From Saccharopolyspora erythraea (GTDB lineage Bacteria; Actinomycetota; Actinomycetes; Mycobacteriales; Pseudonocardiaceae): a DNA stretch of 64,000 bases. The translations under genes and the position numbers were made by a program. Position 1 is the stretch's first letter. Every line of letters begins with the position of its first letter. The notes under the pieces are model-generated. The model was not told where the DNA came from. It worked only from the letters and a program-made list of their open reading frames with translations, and did not search any database. Where the stretch lies: NCBI RefSeq assembly GCF_018141105.1, contig NZ_CP054839.1, forward strand, positions 1,240,001 through 1,304,000, read 5' to 3'. Positions 8,598-16,682 of this stretch are shown piece after piece.

Positions 8598-9893
8598 TCA
8601 GCCCGAGAGCAGCAGCAGGAGCCCGGTGCAGGTCAGCAGGACCATCGCGATGACGACCGGGACCTGCCCCCTGCGCGCCCGCCGAGGCGGGAACAGCCGC
8701 AGCGCCTGGTCGTGCGCGGCGGCCGTGCTCGCGATGTGGCCGAGCACGATGGCGTTGATCTGCACCGTGGCGACCACCTCCGGCGCGAGCAGCCGGTAGT
8801 CGACCCGCGCGCCGGTCGCGCCGAACGGGTCGGCCGCCAGCCGGAACGGCATCTGGCCTTCCAGCAGGAAGAACGAGAAGTAGTGCGCGACGGCGTAGCC
8901 GAGCGCGATCGGCAGCAGGGTCGGGGCGAACAGCCCGGTCAGCGCCGCGCCGGTGCCCGAGACGCGGGCGCTGGTCCGCATCGCGCCCGCATACAGCGCC
9001 GAGACGAAGGCGATCGAGCCGGCCAGCCCGGCGGTCGCGACCAGCGTGCCGCCCGAGCCCGGCACCGCCTGCCAGTAGGTGGTGCGGGTGAGCCCGTCGA
9101 AGGCCGTTGACCCCACCAGCACGCACGCGACACCGGCCAGCCCGGGCTCGGTGTCGGCCCGGACCAGCCCGGCGAGCGGGTTGCGCAGCACCAGCGCGCC
9201 GTCGCCGCGGCGTCCGATCGGGCTGAGGCGCGCGATGAGCGTCGAGTAGACCTCGAAGCCGTCGCCTCTGGCGAACCACGCCGGGCCGTAGACCGCCGAC
9301 GCGGCCAGGTTCACCGCCGCGTAGCCGACGATCACCGCGCCGACCAGCCGCGGGTCCGCCCGCGCGGGCGCGACCAGTTCGAGCCACACGAAGGCCAGCA
9401 GCCACCCCGCGGCGGGCCAGTAGCCCAGCCACGGGGGCAACGGGCGCTCCCGCGAGGGCAGCAGCCGATGCAGTGTCCGAAGTGGATTGACGACGCGCCA
9501 CACCGGACCGAGCAGCGCGCTGGCCGGCACCAGGCCGACCCAGAACGTCACGTACAGCACCCAAGGCGCGAGGTTCGCGCCGGTGCCGGCAGGCCCGAGG
9601 AACGCCACCGCGACGACGAACAGCGCCAGCACGAGCACCAGCACCCGCAGCACCGCGCGGAGCCGCGTGGAGTCGGTGAACGGCGGAAGCCTGCGTCCGG
9701 CCTCGGGATCGAGCCACGGCTTCGACCACAGCTGGGTCACGGCGACGAACGACACGGCCACCGCGATGCCGCCGCCCACGATGGCCGCGGGGCCGTTGAG
9801 CGGCAGGTCGGTGCGCCCGCCGAGACCGTGCGCGAGCACTTCGGCGGTCGTGCCGAACGGGCGGGCCGCCGCGCTGAGCGCTTCTTCCGTCAA
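8598..9893 (-). CDS. Polytopic membrane protein upstream of the sulfite-oxidase-like gene
   Basis: About 431 residues read from TTG 9893, which overlaps the TGA of the lipoprotein gene (TTGA). Earlier in-frame sequence belongs to another frame. Nine or ten hydrophobic segments span the protein. Recognisable blocks are VLYVTFWVGLVPASALLG, a WLGYWPAAG turn and GYAVAHYFSFFLLEG. Actinomycete relatives are sometimes annotated as FedB-type fenitrothion hydrolase; I recall that label but would not take it as a function. Histidines and aromatics in the later helices could bind heme or metal, but no classical motif is present. Its position between a cupredoxin-like lipoprotein and a molybdoenzyme suggests an electron-transfer or maturation role. 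Confidence 0.7.
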   Translation of the reverse strand: MTEEALSAAARPFGTTAEVLAHGLGGRTDLPLNGPAAIVGGGIAVAVSFVAVTQLWSKPWLDPEAGRRLPPFTDSTRLRAVLRVLVLVLALFVVAVAFLGPAGTGANLAPWVLYVTFWVGLVPASALLGPVWRVVNPLRTLHRLLPSRERPLPPWLGYWPAAGWLLAFVWLELVAPARADPRLVGAVIVGYAAVNLAASAVYGPAWFARGDGFEVYSTLIARLSPIGRRGDGALVLRNPLAGLVRADTEPGLAGVACVLVGSTAFDGLTRTTYWQAVPGSGGTLVATAGLAGSIAFVSALYAGAMRTSARVSGTGAALTGLFAPTLLPIALGYAVAHYFSFFLLEGQMPFRLAADPFGATGARVDYRLLAPEVVATVQINAIVLGHIASTAAAHDQALRLFPPRRARRGQVPVVIAMVLLTCTGLLLLLSG

Positions 9894-10240
9894 CGGACTT
9901 CCAGACTCGGCAGCGCCAGGCCGGACTCGTGCAGCTCGATCTCGAAGACGCCCGGGATGTCCGCGGTGAACTCGATGGTCGCCGGGGCGCCCGGCGCCAG
10001 CCGCGCCGCCTTGTCGTAGCCGTGGACGTGCAGTTCGTCGGCGGCGTCGCCGCGCACGGTCAGCCGCACGCGCTGGCCGACGCGGGCCTCGACGCGCTGG
10101 GAGGGAGCGTGCACCTGGCCGCCGGACACCTCGACCTCGGTCGCGACCACGCCGCCCGCCGGCCCGGTCCCGGCGGAGCCGCAGCCGGAGAACAGCAGGA
10201 CGGCCGCGAGTGCGGCCAGGAGTGCTCGTGCGGTGGCCAT
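9890..10240 (-). CDS. Cupredoxin-like lipoprotein
   Basis: 116 residues from ATG 10240, preceded by a good GAGAGG ribosome-binding site. The signal peptide ends in the lipobox LFSGC, so the mature protein is lipid-anchored on the outer face of the membrane. The mature part is a short beta-rich domain whose sequence (RVGQRVRLTVRGDAADELHVHGYD, read in parts, then FTADIPGVFEIELHESG) matches the pattern of cupredoxin-like proteins. The typical copper ligand cysteine is missing, so copper binding is uncertain. The HVHGYD and ELHESG histidines could hold metal. First gene of the minus-strand triplet. Confidence 0.75.
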   Translation of the reverse strand: MATARALLAALAAVLLFSGCGSAGTGPAGGVVATEVEVSGGQVHAPSQRVEARVGQRVRLTVRGDAADELHVHGYDKAARLAPGAPATIEFTADIPGVFEIELHESGLALPSLEVR

Positions 10241-10269
10241 CGTTCGCCTCTCCGTCGTCAGGCCAGAAA

Positions 10270-10309
10270 GTGACAACACTCAATGTCACATTAGGGGGTG
10301 ACATTGTCC
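10270..10309. promoter_or_regulatory. Dyad operator between divergent envelope operons
   Basis: A 20-bp palindrome GTGACA-N8-TGTCAC spans 10270-10289, and a degenerate second copy (GTGACATTGTCC) lies at 10298-10309. The pair sits about 30 bp upstream of the lipoprotein start and just before the divergent membrane gene. Spacing and symmetry suggest a repressor or activator site controlling both directions. No regulator gene is adjacent. Confidence 0.5.
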
Positions 10310-10324
10310 AGCACTTGTTGTTCC

Positions 10325-12151
10325 ATGTCCGGCATGACGTGGCTCATGCAGGCACCTGAGGTCCGCCCGGCCGGAGGCGCGGCGATCGACCAGATCCTGA
10401 TCGCCTCCGGTGGCGCGACCCTGCTCACCGCGCTCCTGCTGGTGCTCGGCCACGGCCACCGCACCGGCCGCATCAAGCTGCTGTCCCGGCTCGCCGAGCA
10501 CGCCGCGAACCGGAACCTCACCCGCGGCCTGCCGGGCTGGGCCGCGCTGCCGATGCAACTGGCCCTGGTCTCGCTGCTCGTCGCGCTGCTGGGGATGTAC
10601 TGGGACATCTCGCTGCACATCACGCAGGGGCGCGACGAGGGGCCGCTGGCCAACATCGCGCACTACCCGATCCTGTTCGGGCTCTTCGGCCTGTTCGCAT
10701 CCGGTGCGCTGGCCATGGTCCTGCCCGTGGACCGGCCGCGTGGCTCGGTGCGCATCACCCGCGACTGGTACGCCCCGACCAGCGGCATCCTGCTCTGCGG
10801 CGCCGGTTTCTACGCGCTGCTCGGCTTCCCGCTGGACGACGTCTGGCACCGCGTCTTCGGCCAGGACGTCACCCTGTGGGGCCCGACCCACCTGATGCTC
10901 ATCGGCGGCGCGGGGCTGTCGCTCGTCGCGCTCGCGCTGATGGAGCGCGAGGGCTCGCCGGAGGGCGAAGGCGCGGGCGCCCCGCCGGCCCGCTACGTCC
11001 GGCGCGGCATGATGATGGGCGGCCTGCTGGTCGGTCTCTCGGTCTTCCAGGCCGAATGGGACTTCGGCGTCGCGCAGTTCCGGATGGTCCACCAGCCGCT
11101 GCTGATCGCGGTGGCCGCCGGGTGCGCGCTGGTCACCGCGCGGCTGTGGATGGGACGCGGCGGCGCGGTGGTCGCGGTCTGCTTCTACGTTCTGATCCGC
11201 GGCGGTGTCGCGGTGCTCGTCGGCCCGGTGATCGGGGAGCTGTTCGCCAGCATCCCGCTCTACGCGGTCGAAGCGCTGTGCGTGGAGGCCGTCGCGCTGG
11301 TGCTCATCCGGAGGCCGCTGGCCTTCGGCGTTGCGTCCGGCCTGCTGATCGGCACGGCAGGCTTCGCGGGGGAGTACTTCTGGACGCGGTTCGCGTTCGT
11401 CCTGCCGTGGACCCCGGACGTCGTGGTCGAAGGCGTGGCCATGGCCGTCGCCGGGGGCGTCAGCGGCGGAGTGCTCGGCGCGCTGCTCGTGCAGGCGCTG
11501 CGCGGCGAGCTGCCGCGCGCACGGCGAGCGCTGTTCGCCGGGGCGCTCGCGGTCGTCGCCCTCGCGGTGACCAACGGCCTGGTCGGCACCGCGCCCGCGG
11601 GCGTCCGCGCCGCGGTGGCGCTGGAGGACGTGCGCGACGGGACCGCGCAGGCCGTCGTCCGCCTCGACCCGCCGGCATTCGCCGCGCGCCCGACCTGGCT
11701 GACCATGACCGGCTGGCAGGGCGGTGACCTGCACGTCGACCACCTGCGCCCGGTCGGCGACGGTGTCTACCGCACGAGCGAGCCGATGCCGCTGCACGGC
11801 AACTGGAAGACCATGATCCGGCTGCACGAGGGCCGGGCGATGCTCGCCATCCCCGTCTACATGCCCGCCGACGCCGCGCTCGGGCTGCCCGAGCTGCCCG
11901 CGACCGAGCAGTTCACCCGCGAGGGCCAGCCGGAGTGGCAGGTGTTGCAGCGCGAGACCAAGCACGGCATCCCGGCGTGGCTCTGGCTGTCGGCGTCGCT
12001 GGTCGTCCTCGCCTGCTCGCTGGCCCTGGTGCTGGCACTGGGCTGGGGCGCGCAGCGGGTGTCCGGGGTGGTCTCGGGCGAGCCGCCGGCGCCGCGGCGG
12101 CCGCGGCGCGGGTCGGCGGACAGCCTCGCGGACGGGGCGGGGAGCGCCTGA
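10325..12151 (+). CDS. Large polytopic membrane protein with C-terminal exoplasmic domain
   Basis: About 608 residues if started at ATG 10325. GTG 10298 and TTG 10304 (with AGGGGG six bases upstream) are in-frame alternatives. About ten hydrophobic segments fill residues 15-440. A YWDISLHITQGRDEG loop and a HYPILFGLFG helix are rich in His and acidic residues. A soluble region around 450-560 (WQGGDLHVDHLRP, then LHGNWKTMIRLHEG) looks like the FixH/YtkA or CopC-type beta domains of metal-handling proteins. A final hydrophobic helix anchors the C-terminus. I do not recognise a named family. Coupled to the next gene by TGATG and divergent from the cupredoxin-like operon, so an envelope redox or metal function is a reasonable inference. 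Confidence 0.75.
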   Translation: MSGMTWLMQAPEVRPAGGAAIDQILIASGGATLLTALLLVLGHGHRTGRIKLLSRLAEHAANRNLTRGLPGWAALPMQLALVSLLVALLGMYWDISLHITQGRDEGPLANIAHYPILFGLFGLFASGALAMVLPVDRPRGSVRITRDWYAPTSGILLCGAGFYALLGFPLDDVWHRVFGQDVTLWGPTHLMLIGGAGLSLVALALMEREGSPEGEGAGAPPARYVRRGMMMGGLLVGLSVFQAEWDFGVAQFRMVHQPLLIAVAAGCALVTARLWMGRGGAVVAVCFYVLIRGGVAVLVGPVIGELFASIPLYAVEALCVEAVALVLIRRPLAFGVASGLLIGTAGFAGEYFWTRFAFVLPWTPDVVVEGVAMAVAGGVSGGVLGALLVQALRGELPRARRALFAGALAVVALAVTNGLVGTAPAGVRAAVALEDVRDGTAQAVVRLDPPAFAARPTWLTMTGWQGGDLHVDHLRPVGDGVYRTSEPMPLHGNWKTMIRLHEGRAMLAIPVYMPADAALGLPELPATEQFTREGQPEWQVLQRETKHGIPAWLWLSASLVVLACSLALVLALGWGAQRVSGVVSGEPPAPRRPRRGSADSLADGAGSA

Positions 12152-12456
12152 TGCACCCGGCGGCGGTTGAGGCGCTGGCGCCCGCGCCGGGTGTGGCACT
12201 TGCGCCGTCGGACGTCGCGTTCGTGCCGACCGACGTCGTGTCCGTGGCGTCGGCGAGCGGACGGCTCGTCCTGGCCAGCCACCCGATCATCACGGCGGTG
12301 CCCTTCTTCGTGCCGACCTTCGTCGTCGCGGCCGTCATCGGCATCGTCATCTGGCGCGACCGCCGCAGGGGCCGCGACGAGGACGAGGGCGCCGACGGAA
12401 CGCCCGGAGCGGGCGCCGACCCGGAGGCCACCGACGACCACCCCGCAGGACCTTGA
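12151..12456 (+). CDS. Small single-span membrane protein
   Basis: 101 residues; the ATG overlaps the upstream stop by one base (TGATG), which fixes the start and indicates coupling. An alanine/valine-rich N-terminal part is followed by one hydrophobic helix at about residues 48-70 and a strongly charged, disordered C-terminal tail rich in Asp/Glu/Arg. No domain is recognised. Its constant pairing with the large membrane protein suggests an accessory subunit, which is inference only. Confidence 0.7.
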   Translation: MHPAAVEALAPAPGVALAPSDVAFVPTDVVSVASASGRLVLASHPIITAVPFFVPTFVVAAVIGIVIWRDRRRGRDEDEGADGTPGAGADPEATDDHPAGP

Positions 12457-12479
12457 TCGCGGTTGTCCGACGCCTGCCC

Positions 12480-12511
12480 GGCTACTCCTCAGTAGTGAGT
12501 GAGGAGTAGCC
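12480..12511 (+). terminator. Hairpin terminator
   Basis: A perfect 12-bp stem (arms 12480-12491 and 12500-12511) with an 8-nt loop lies 23 bp past the stop of the small membrane protein gene. Confidence 0.8.
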
Positions 12512-12806
12512 GAGGGTCCTGTCACGTCCCGATGGTCACTCTCCGCGACAGGCTCCGGCGGACGTGGAGATCGTCAATGCCGTCCGACGGCACGGCGACG
12601 CCCAAGAGACGTCGATCACAACGTCCGGGGGTATCGCGCGGGCGTCGGGCGGTAGTCCCTGCGCAGAACTCCAGTAGGGGGAATTGCTGTCGATCTTCCT
12701 TGTGTCTCTTGTCACAGTGCCCGGTTCGGGGCAGAGTCAGGAGCCAGGCGCTGGCCCCCACGCCCGACGCACGTCAACACGAACCGTGACTTGAGAGGTG
12801 TTCGGC
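12512..12806. other. Leader/promoter region of the sdh operon
   Basis: 295 bp with no plausible gene. It must hold the sdh promoter. The less GC-rich stretch GAATTGCTGTCGATCTTCCT near 12679-12698 is the likeliest core region, but no consensus pair stands out. GAGAGGTG at 12793-12800 is the ribosome-binding site of the next gene. Confidence 0.4.
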
Positions 12807-13097
12807 ATGTCCTCGACGACGACAGAACTGGCCGACCTCCAGCGAGCGCTCGGACAGCTCCGCGCCAGCGTGGGCGCCCTGCGGTCGCGCTACGGCGACG
12901 TGAACGCCGTCCGCCGGATCAGCAACGACGTGGAACGGCTCGGCATCGACATCGCCGAGCTCACGTCGCTGCCGGTGCCGCGCGGCGGCGCCGGACCCGG
13001 GGCGGCCGAGACGGTGATCGTCCCGGACACCCCGTACGACTCGTCGCTGTGGCGGGACGCCGACGACGAGGGAGTGGGCGGCCAGCGCGGTTACTGA
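12807..13097 (+). CDS. Small conserved protein of the Sdh1 operon (Rv0250c-like)
   Basis: 96 residues from ATG 12807, six bases after GAGAGGTG; the GTG at 12798 is too close to that site. The N-terminal half is a predicted amphipathic coiled helix (LADLQRALGQLRASVGALR), and the C-terminal half is acidic and Gly/Pro-rich. In mycobacteria the Sdh1 operon also starts with a protein of about this size (Rv0250c), so position, length and partners match. I infer an operon-specific accessory or regulatory factor of succinate dehydrogenase; no catalytic motif is present. Confidence 0.75.
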   Translation: MSSTTTELADLQRALGQLRASVGALRSRYGDVNAVRRISNDVERLGIDIAELTSLPVPRGGAGPGAAETVIVPDTPYDSSLWRDADDEGVGGQRGY

Positions 13098-13129
13098 CGG
13101 GCACGACGAGACGACGAGGTCCTTCACAC

Positions 13130-13930
13130 ATGTCCGCACCACCCCGCACCGCCGGCCGGGCCCGGCTGTCGGTGCGCACCCTGCGAACGGACCGGTGGTG
13201 GCTGCCGCCGCTGGTCACGTTCCTCGCCCTGTTCGCGTTCGTGGTCTACGGCACGATCCGGGCGTTCATGAACGTGTGGTACTGGGTGCCCGAGTACCAC
13301 TACCTGGCGCCGTTCTACTCGCCGTGCCTGAGCACCTCGTGCGTGCCGGGCTCCAGCCACTTCGGCCAGCCGTTCCCCGACCTGGTGCCGTGGGTGCCGC
13401 CGCCGCTGTTCGTGCTGCCGTTCGTGCTCGGCTTCCGGCTGACCTGCTACTACTACCGCAAGGCCTACTACCGCGCGTTCTGGGCGTCCCCGCCCGCCTG
13501 CGCCGTCACCGAGCCGCACGCCCGCTACACCGGCGAGACGCGGTTCCCGCTGATCATGCAGAACGTGCACCGCTACTTCTTCTACCCGGCGCTGCTCATC
13601 GCGGCGGTCCTCACCTACGACACGGTGATCGCCTTCCACGGCGCCGACGGCGGCTTCGGCATCGGGCTCGGCACGCTCCTGATGGTCGCCAACGCCGTGC
13701 TCCTGTGGGCGTACACGCTGTCCTGCCACTCGTGCAGGCACCTGGTCGGTGGCAAGCTGCGGCACTTCTCCAAGCACCCGGTGCGCTACTGGCTGTGGAC
13801 GAAGGCGACCTGGCTCAACGGCAGGCACATGCTGCTGGCCTGGTCGTCGCTGGTGTCGGTGGCGCTTGTGGACATCTACGTGATGTTGGTGGCCGCAGGC
13901 GCGTTCCCCGACCTCAGACTGATCAACTGA
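13130..13930 (+). CDS. sdhC: Succinate dehydrogenase membrane anchor, Sdh1 type
   Basis: 266 residues from ATG 13130, which has GACGAGGT nine bases upstream. Five hydrophobic segments are visible (about 25-47, 88-106, 150-170, 176-198 and 236-258). It anchors the SdhAB head and passes electrons to quinone. It is unlike the classical two-subunit heme b anchor. Cys/His pairs occur at Cys66, Cys71, Cys106, Cys124, Cys199 (LSCHSC), Cys202 and His200/204/212/215. The mycobacterial Sdh1 anchor has been reported to hold a Rieske-type cluster in the membrane, and these residues could form the equivalent. Order small protein-anchor-sdhA-sdhB matches the mycobacterial Sdh1 operon. Confidence 0.88.
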   Translation: MSAPPRTAGRARLSVRTLRTDRWWLPPLVTFLALFAFVVYGTIRAFMNVWYWVPEYHYLAPFYSPCLSTSCVPGSSHFGQPFPDLVPWVPPPLFVLPFVLGFRLTCYYYRKAYYRAFWASPPACAVTEPHARYTGETRFPLIMQNVHRYFFYPALLIAAVLTYDTVIAFHGADGGFGIGLGTLLMVANAVLLWAYTLSCHSCRHLVGGKLRHFSKHPVRYWLWTKATWLNGRHMLLAWSSLVSVALVDIYVMLVAAGAFPDLRLIN

Positions 13931-13952
13931 ACAGATTGCGAGCAGTACGCGG

Positions 13953-15824
13953 ATGGTTGAGATCGAACGGCATGATTACGACGTCGTCGTGATCGGGGCC
14001 GGTGGCGCCGGACTGCGCGCGGCCATCGAGACCCGTTCGCAGGGCCTGCGGACGGCAGTGGTGTGCAAGTCGCTGTTCGGCAAGGCCCACACCGTCATGG
14101 CCGAGGGCGGCATCGCGGCGTCGATGGGCAACGTGAACTCCCGTGACAACTGGCAGGTGCACTTCCGCGACACCATGCGGGGCGGGAAGTTCCTGAACAA
14201 CTGGCGGATGGCCGAGCTGCACGCGAAGGAGGCCCCGGACCGGGTCTGGGAGCTGGAGACCTACGGCGCGCTGTTCGACCGCACCGAGGACGGCCGGATC
14301 AGCCAGCGCAACTTCGGCGGCCACGAGTACCCGCGGCTGGCCCACGTCGGCGACCGGACCGGCCTGGAGCTGATCCGCACGCTGCAGCAGAAGATCGTCT
14401 CGCTGCAGCAGGAGGACAAGGCCGAGTTCGGCGACTACGAGGCCCGGCTGAAGGTCTTCCAGGAGTGCACGGTCACCGAGCTGCTCAAGGAGTCCGGCCG
14501 GATCGCGGGCGCGTTCGCCTACTGGCGCGAGTCGGGGCGGTTCGTGCAGTTCCGGGCGCCCGCGGTCGTGCTGGCCACGGGCGGCATCGGCAAGTCCTTC
14601 AAGGTCACCTCGAACTCGTGGGAGTACACCGGCGACGGACACGCGCTCGCGCTGCGGGCGGGGGCGTCGCTGATCAACATGGAGTTCGTCCAGTTCCACC
14701 CGACGGGCATGGTCTGGCCGCCGAGCGTGAAGGGCATCCTGGTCACCGAGTCGGTGCGCGGTGACGGCGGCGTGCTGCGCAACTCCGAGGACCGCCGGTT
14801 CATGTTCGACTACATCCCAGAGGTGTTCAAGGACAACTACGCCGACAGCGAGGAGGAAGCCGACCGCTGGTACGGCGACCCCGACAACAACCGGCGCCCG
14901 CCCGAGCTGCTGCCGCGCGACGAGGTCGCCCGCGCGATCAACAGCGAGGTCAAGGAAGGGAGGGGCTCCGAGCACGGCGGCGTCTTCCTCGACGTGTCCA
15001 GCAGGCTGTCCGCCGAGGAGATCACCCGGCGGCTGCCGTCGATGCACCACCAGTTCAAGGAGCTGGCCGACGTCGACATCACCGCCGAGCCGATGGAGGT
15101 CGGCCCGACCTGCCACTACGTGATGGGCGGCGTGGAGGTCGAACCGGACACCGCGCAGTCGCGGGTGCCGGGCCTGTTCGCGGCGGGTGAGGTCGCCGGC
15201 GGCATGCACGGCTCCAACCGGCTCGGCGGCAACTCGCTGTCGGACCTGCTGGTGTTCGGCCGCCGCGCCGGGCTTGGCGCCGCGAAGTACCTGGAGGGCC
15301 TGGAAAGCCGCCCGGCGACACAGGAGTCCGAAGTGGACGCTGCCGCGCAACGCGCGCAGATCCCCTTCGAACCCGGTGACGGCGCCGAGAACCCCTACGG
15401 CCTGCACGCCGAACTGCAGAAGGTGATGAACGACCTCGTCGGCATCATCCGCAAGGGTGAGGAGATGCAGACCGCGCTGGAGAAGCTGCGCGAGCTCAAG
15501 CAGCGCGCGAAGAACCTGGCGGTGGAGGGCAACCGGCAGTTCAACCCGGGCTGGCACCTGGCGCTGGACCTGAGCAACATGCTGCTGGTCAGCGAGTGCG
15601 TGGCCGCCGCGGCGGTGCTGCGCACCGAGAGCCGCGGCGGGCACACCCGCGACGACCACCCGGGGATGGACCCGCGGTGGCGCGGCGTCGTGCTGTCGTG
15701 CTCGTTGTTCGACGGCGGCGTCGAGGTGGCCGAGCAGCAGCAGCCGCCGATGCGGGAGGACCTGCTCTCCCTGTTCAAAGTGGAAGAACTGCGCAAGTAC
15801 TTCCCCGAAGACGAGTTGCCGTGA
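13953..15824 (+). CDS. sdhA: Succinate dehydrogenase flavoprotein subunit
   Basis: 623 residues. It oxidises succinate to fumarate using covalently bound FAD. The dinucleotide fold GAGGAG is at residues 15-20, and His46 in KAHTVMAEGG is the expected FAD attachment site. QFHPTGM, the ESVRGDGGVLRN loop and the HYVMGGVEV segment carry the catalytic and substrate-binding residues of the family. The C-terminal helical domain is complete. The gene lies 22 bp after the anchor gene and 9 bp before sdhB, in one operon. Peripheral on the cytoplasmic membrane face. Confidence 0.96.
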   Translation: MVEIERHDYDVVVIGAGGAGLRAAIETRSQGLRTAVVCKSLFGKAHTVMAEGGIAASMGNVNSRDNWQVHFRDTMRGGKFLNNWRMAELHAKEAPDRVWELETYGALFDRTEDGRISQRNFGGHEYPRLAHVGDRTGLELIRTLQQKIVSLQQEDKAEFGDYEARLKVFQECTVTELLKESGRIAGAFAYWRESGRFVQFRAPAVVLATGGIGKSFKVTSNSWEYTGDGHALALRAGASLINMEFVQFHPTGMVWPPSVKGILVTESVRGDGGVLRNSEDRRFMFDYIPEVFKDNYADSEEEADRWYGDPDNNRRPPELLPRDEVARAINSEVKEGRGSEHGGVFLDVSSRLSAEEITRRLPSMHHQFKELADVDITAEPMEVGPTCHYVMGGVEVEPDTAQSRVPGLFAAGEVAGGMHGSNRLGGNSLSDLLVFGRRAGLGAAKYLEGLESRPATQESEVDAAAQRAQIPFEPGDGAENPYGLHAELQKVMNDLVGIIRKGEEMQTALEKLRELKQRAKNLAVEGNRQFNPGWHLALDLSNMLLVSECVAAAAVLRTESRGGHTRDDHPGMDPRWRGVVLSCSLFDGGVEVAEQQQPPMREDLLSLFKVEELRKYFPEDELP

Positions 15825-15833
15825 GGAGACGAA

Positions 15834-16595
15834 ATGGGCTACCAGGCGCACTTCCGGGTGTGGCGCGGTGATGCCGGAGGAGGCGATCTGGGCGACTACA
15901 CCGTCGAGGTCAACGAGGGTGAGGTCGTGCTCGACATCATCCACCGCATCCAGGCCACGCAGGCACCGGACATGGCGGTGCGGTGGAACTGCAAGGCGGG
16001 CAAGTGCGGCTCCTGCTCGGCGGAGATCAACGGCAGGCCGGCGCTGATGTGCATGAAGCGGATGTCGACCTTCAGCGAGGACGAGACCGTCACGGTGACG
16101 CCGATGCGGACGTTCCCGGTGGTCAAGGACCTCGTGTGCGACGTCTCCTACAACTACGCCAAGGCGCGCGAGGTCCCGGCGTTCCGGCCGCCGGAGGGGC
16201 TGGAGCCGGGCGAGTACCGCATGCAGCAGGTCGACGTGCAGCGCTCGCAGGAGTTCCGCAAGTGCATCGAGTGCTTCCTGTGCCAGAACACCTGCCACGT
16301 CATCCGCGACCACGATGACAACAAGGAGGCGTTCTCCGGACCGCGCTTCCTCATGCGCGTCGCCGAGCTCGACATGCACCCGCTCGACACTCACGAGGAA
16401 GCAGGCGGCGACCGCGCCGCCGAAGCCCGCGGCGACCACGGCCTCGGCCTGTGCAACATCACCAAGTGCTGCACCGAGGTCTGCCCGGAGCACATCCAGA
16501 TCACCGACAACGCCCTCATCCCCCTCAAGGAGCGCGTCGCCGACCGGCGCTACGACCCGCTGCTCAACCTTTTCCGCCGGAAGAACAAGGACTGA
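15834..16595 (+). CDS. sdhB: Succinate dehydrogenase iron-sulfur subunit
   Basis: 253 residues from ATG 15834 with GAGGAG upstream. It carries electrons from SdhA to the membrane anchor. The [2Fe-2S] site is formed by Cys53, Cys58, Cys61 and Cys73. Two further cysteine groups, CIECFLCQNTC near residue 144 and CNITKCCTEVCP near 207, bind the [4Fe-4S] and [3Fe-4S] centres; in the second group the pattern follows the family. Last gene of the sdh operon, followed directly by a long hairpin. Confidence 0.96.
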   Translation: MGYQAHFRVWRGDAGGGDLGDYTVEVNEGEVVLDIIHRIQATQAPDMAVRWNCKAGKCGSCSAEINGRPALMCMKRMSTFSEDETVTVTPMRTFPVVKDLVCDVSYNYAKAREVPAFRPPEGLEPGEYRMQQVDVQRSQEFRKCIECFLCQNTCHVIRDHDDNKEAFSGPRFLMRVAELDMHPLDTHEEAGGDRAAEARGDHGLGLCNITKCCTEVCPEHIQITDNALIPLKERVADRRYDPLLNLFRRKNKD

Positions 16596-16603
16596 GGTCG
16601 GCA

Positions 16604-16650
16604 AAGCCGAAGCCCTTTCCCACGGCGGACGCGGGAAGGGGCTTCGGCTT
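16604..16650 (+). terminator. Strong hairpin terminator of the sdh operon
   Basis: An 18-bp stem with one G-U pair (arms 16604-16621 and 16633-16650) and an 11-nt loop begins 9 bp after the sdhB stop. Confidence 0.88.
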
Positions 16651-16682
16651 GTCGGGTCTTGGCCAGGAGCTGGGGTGTTCAG

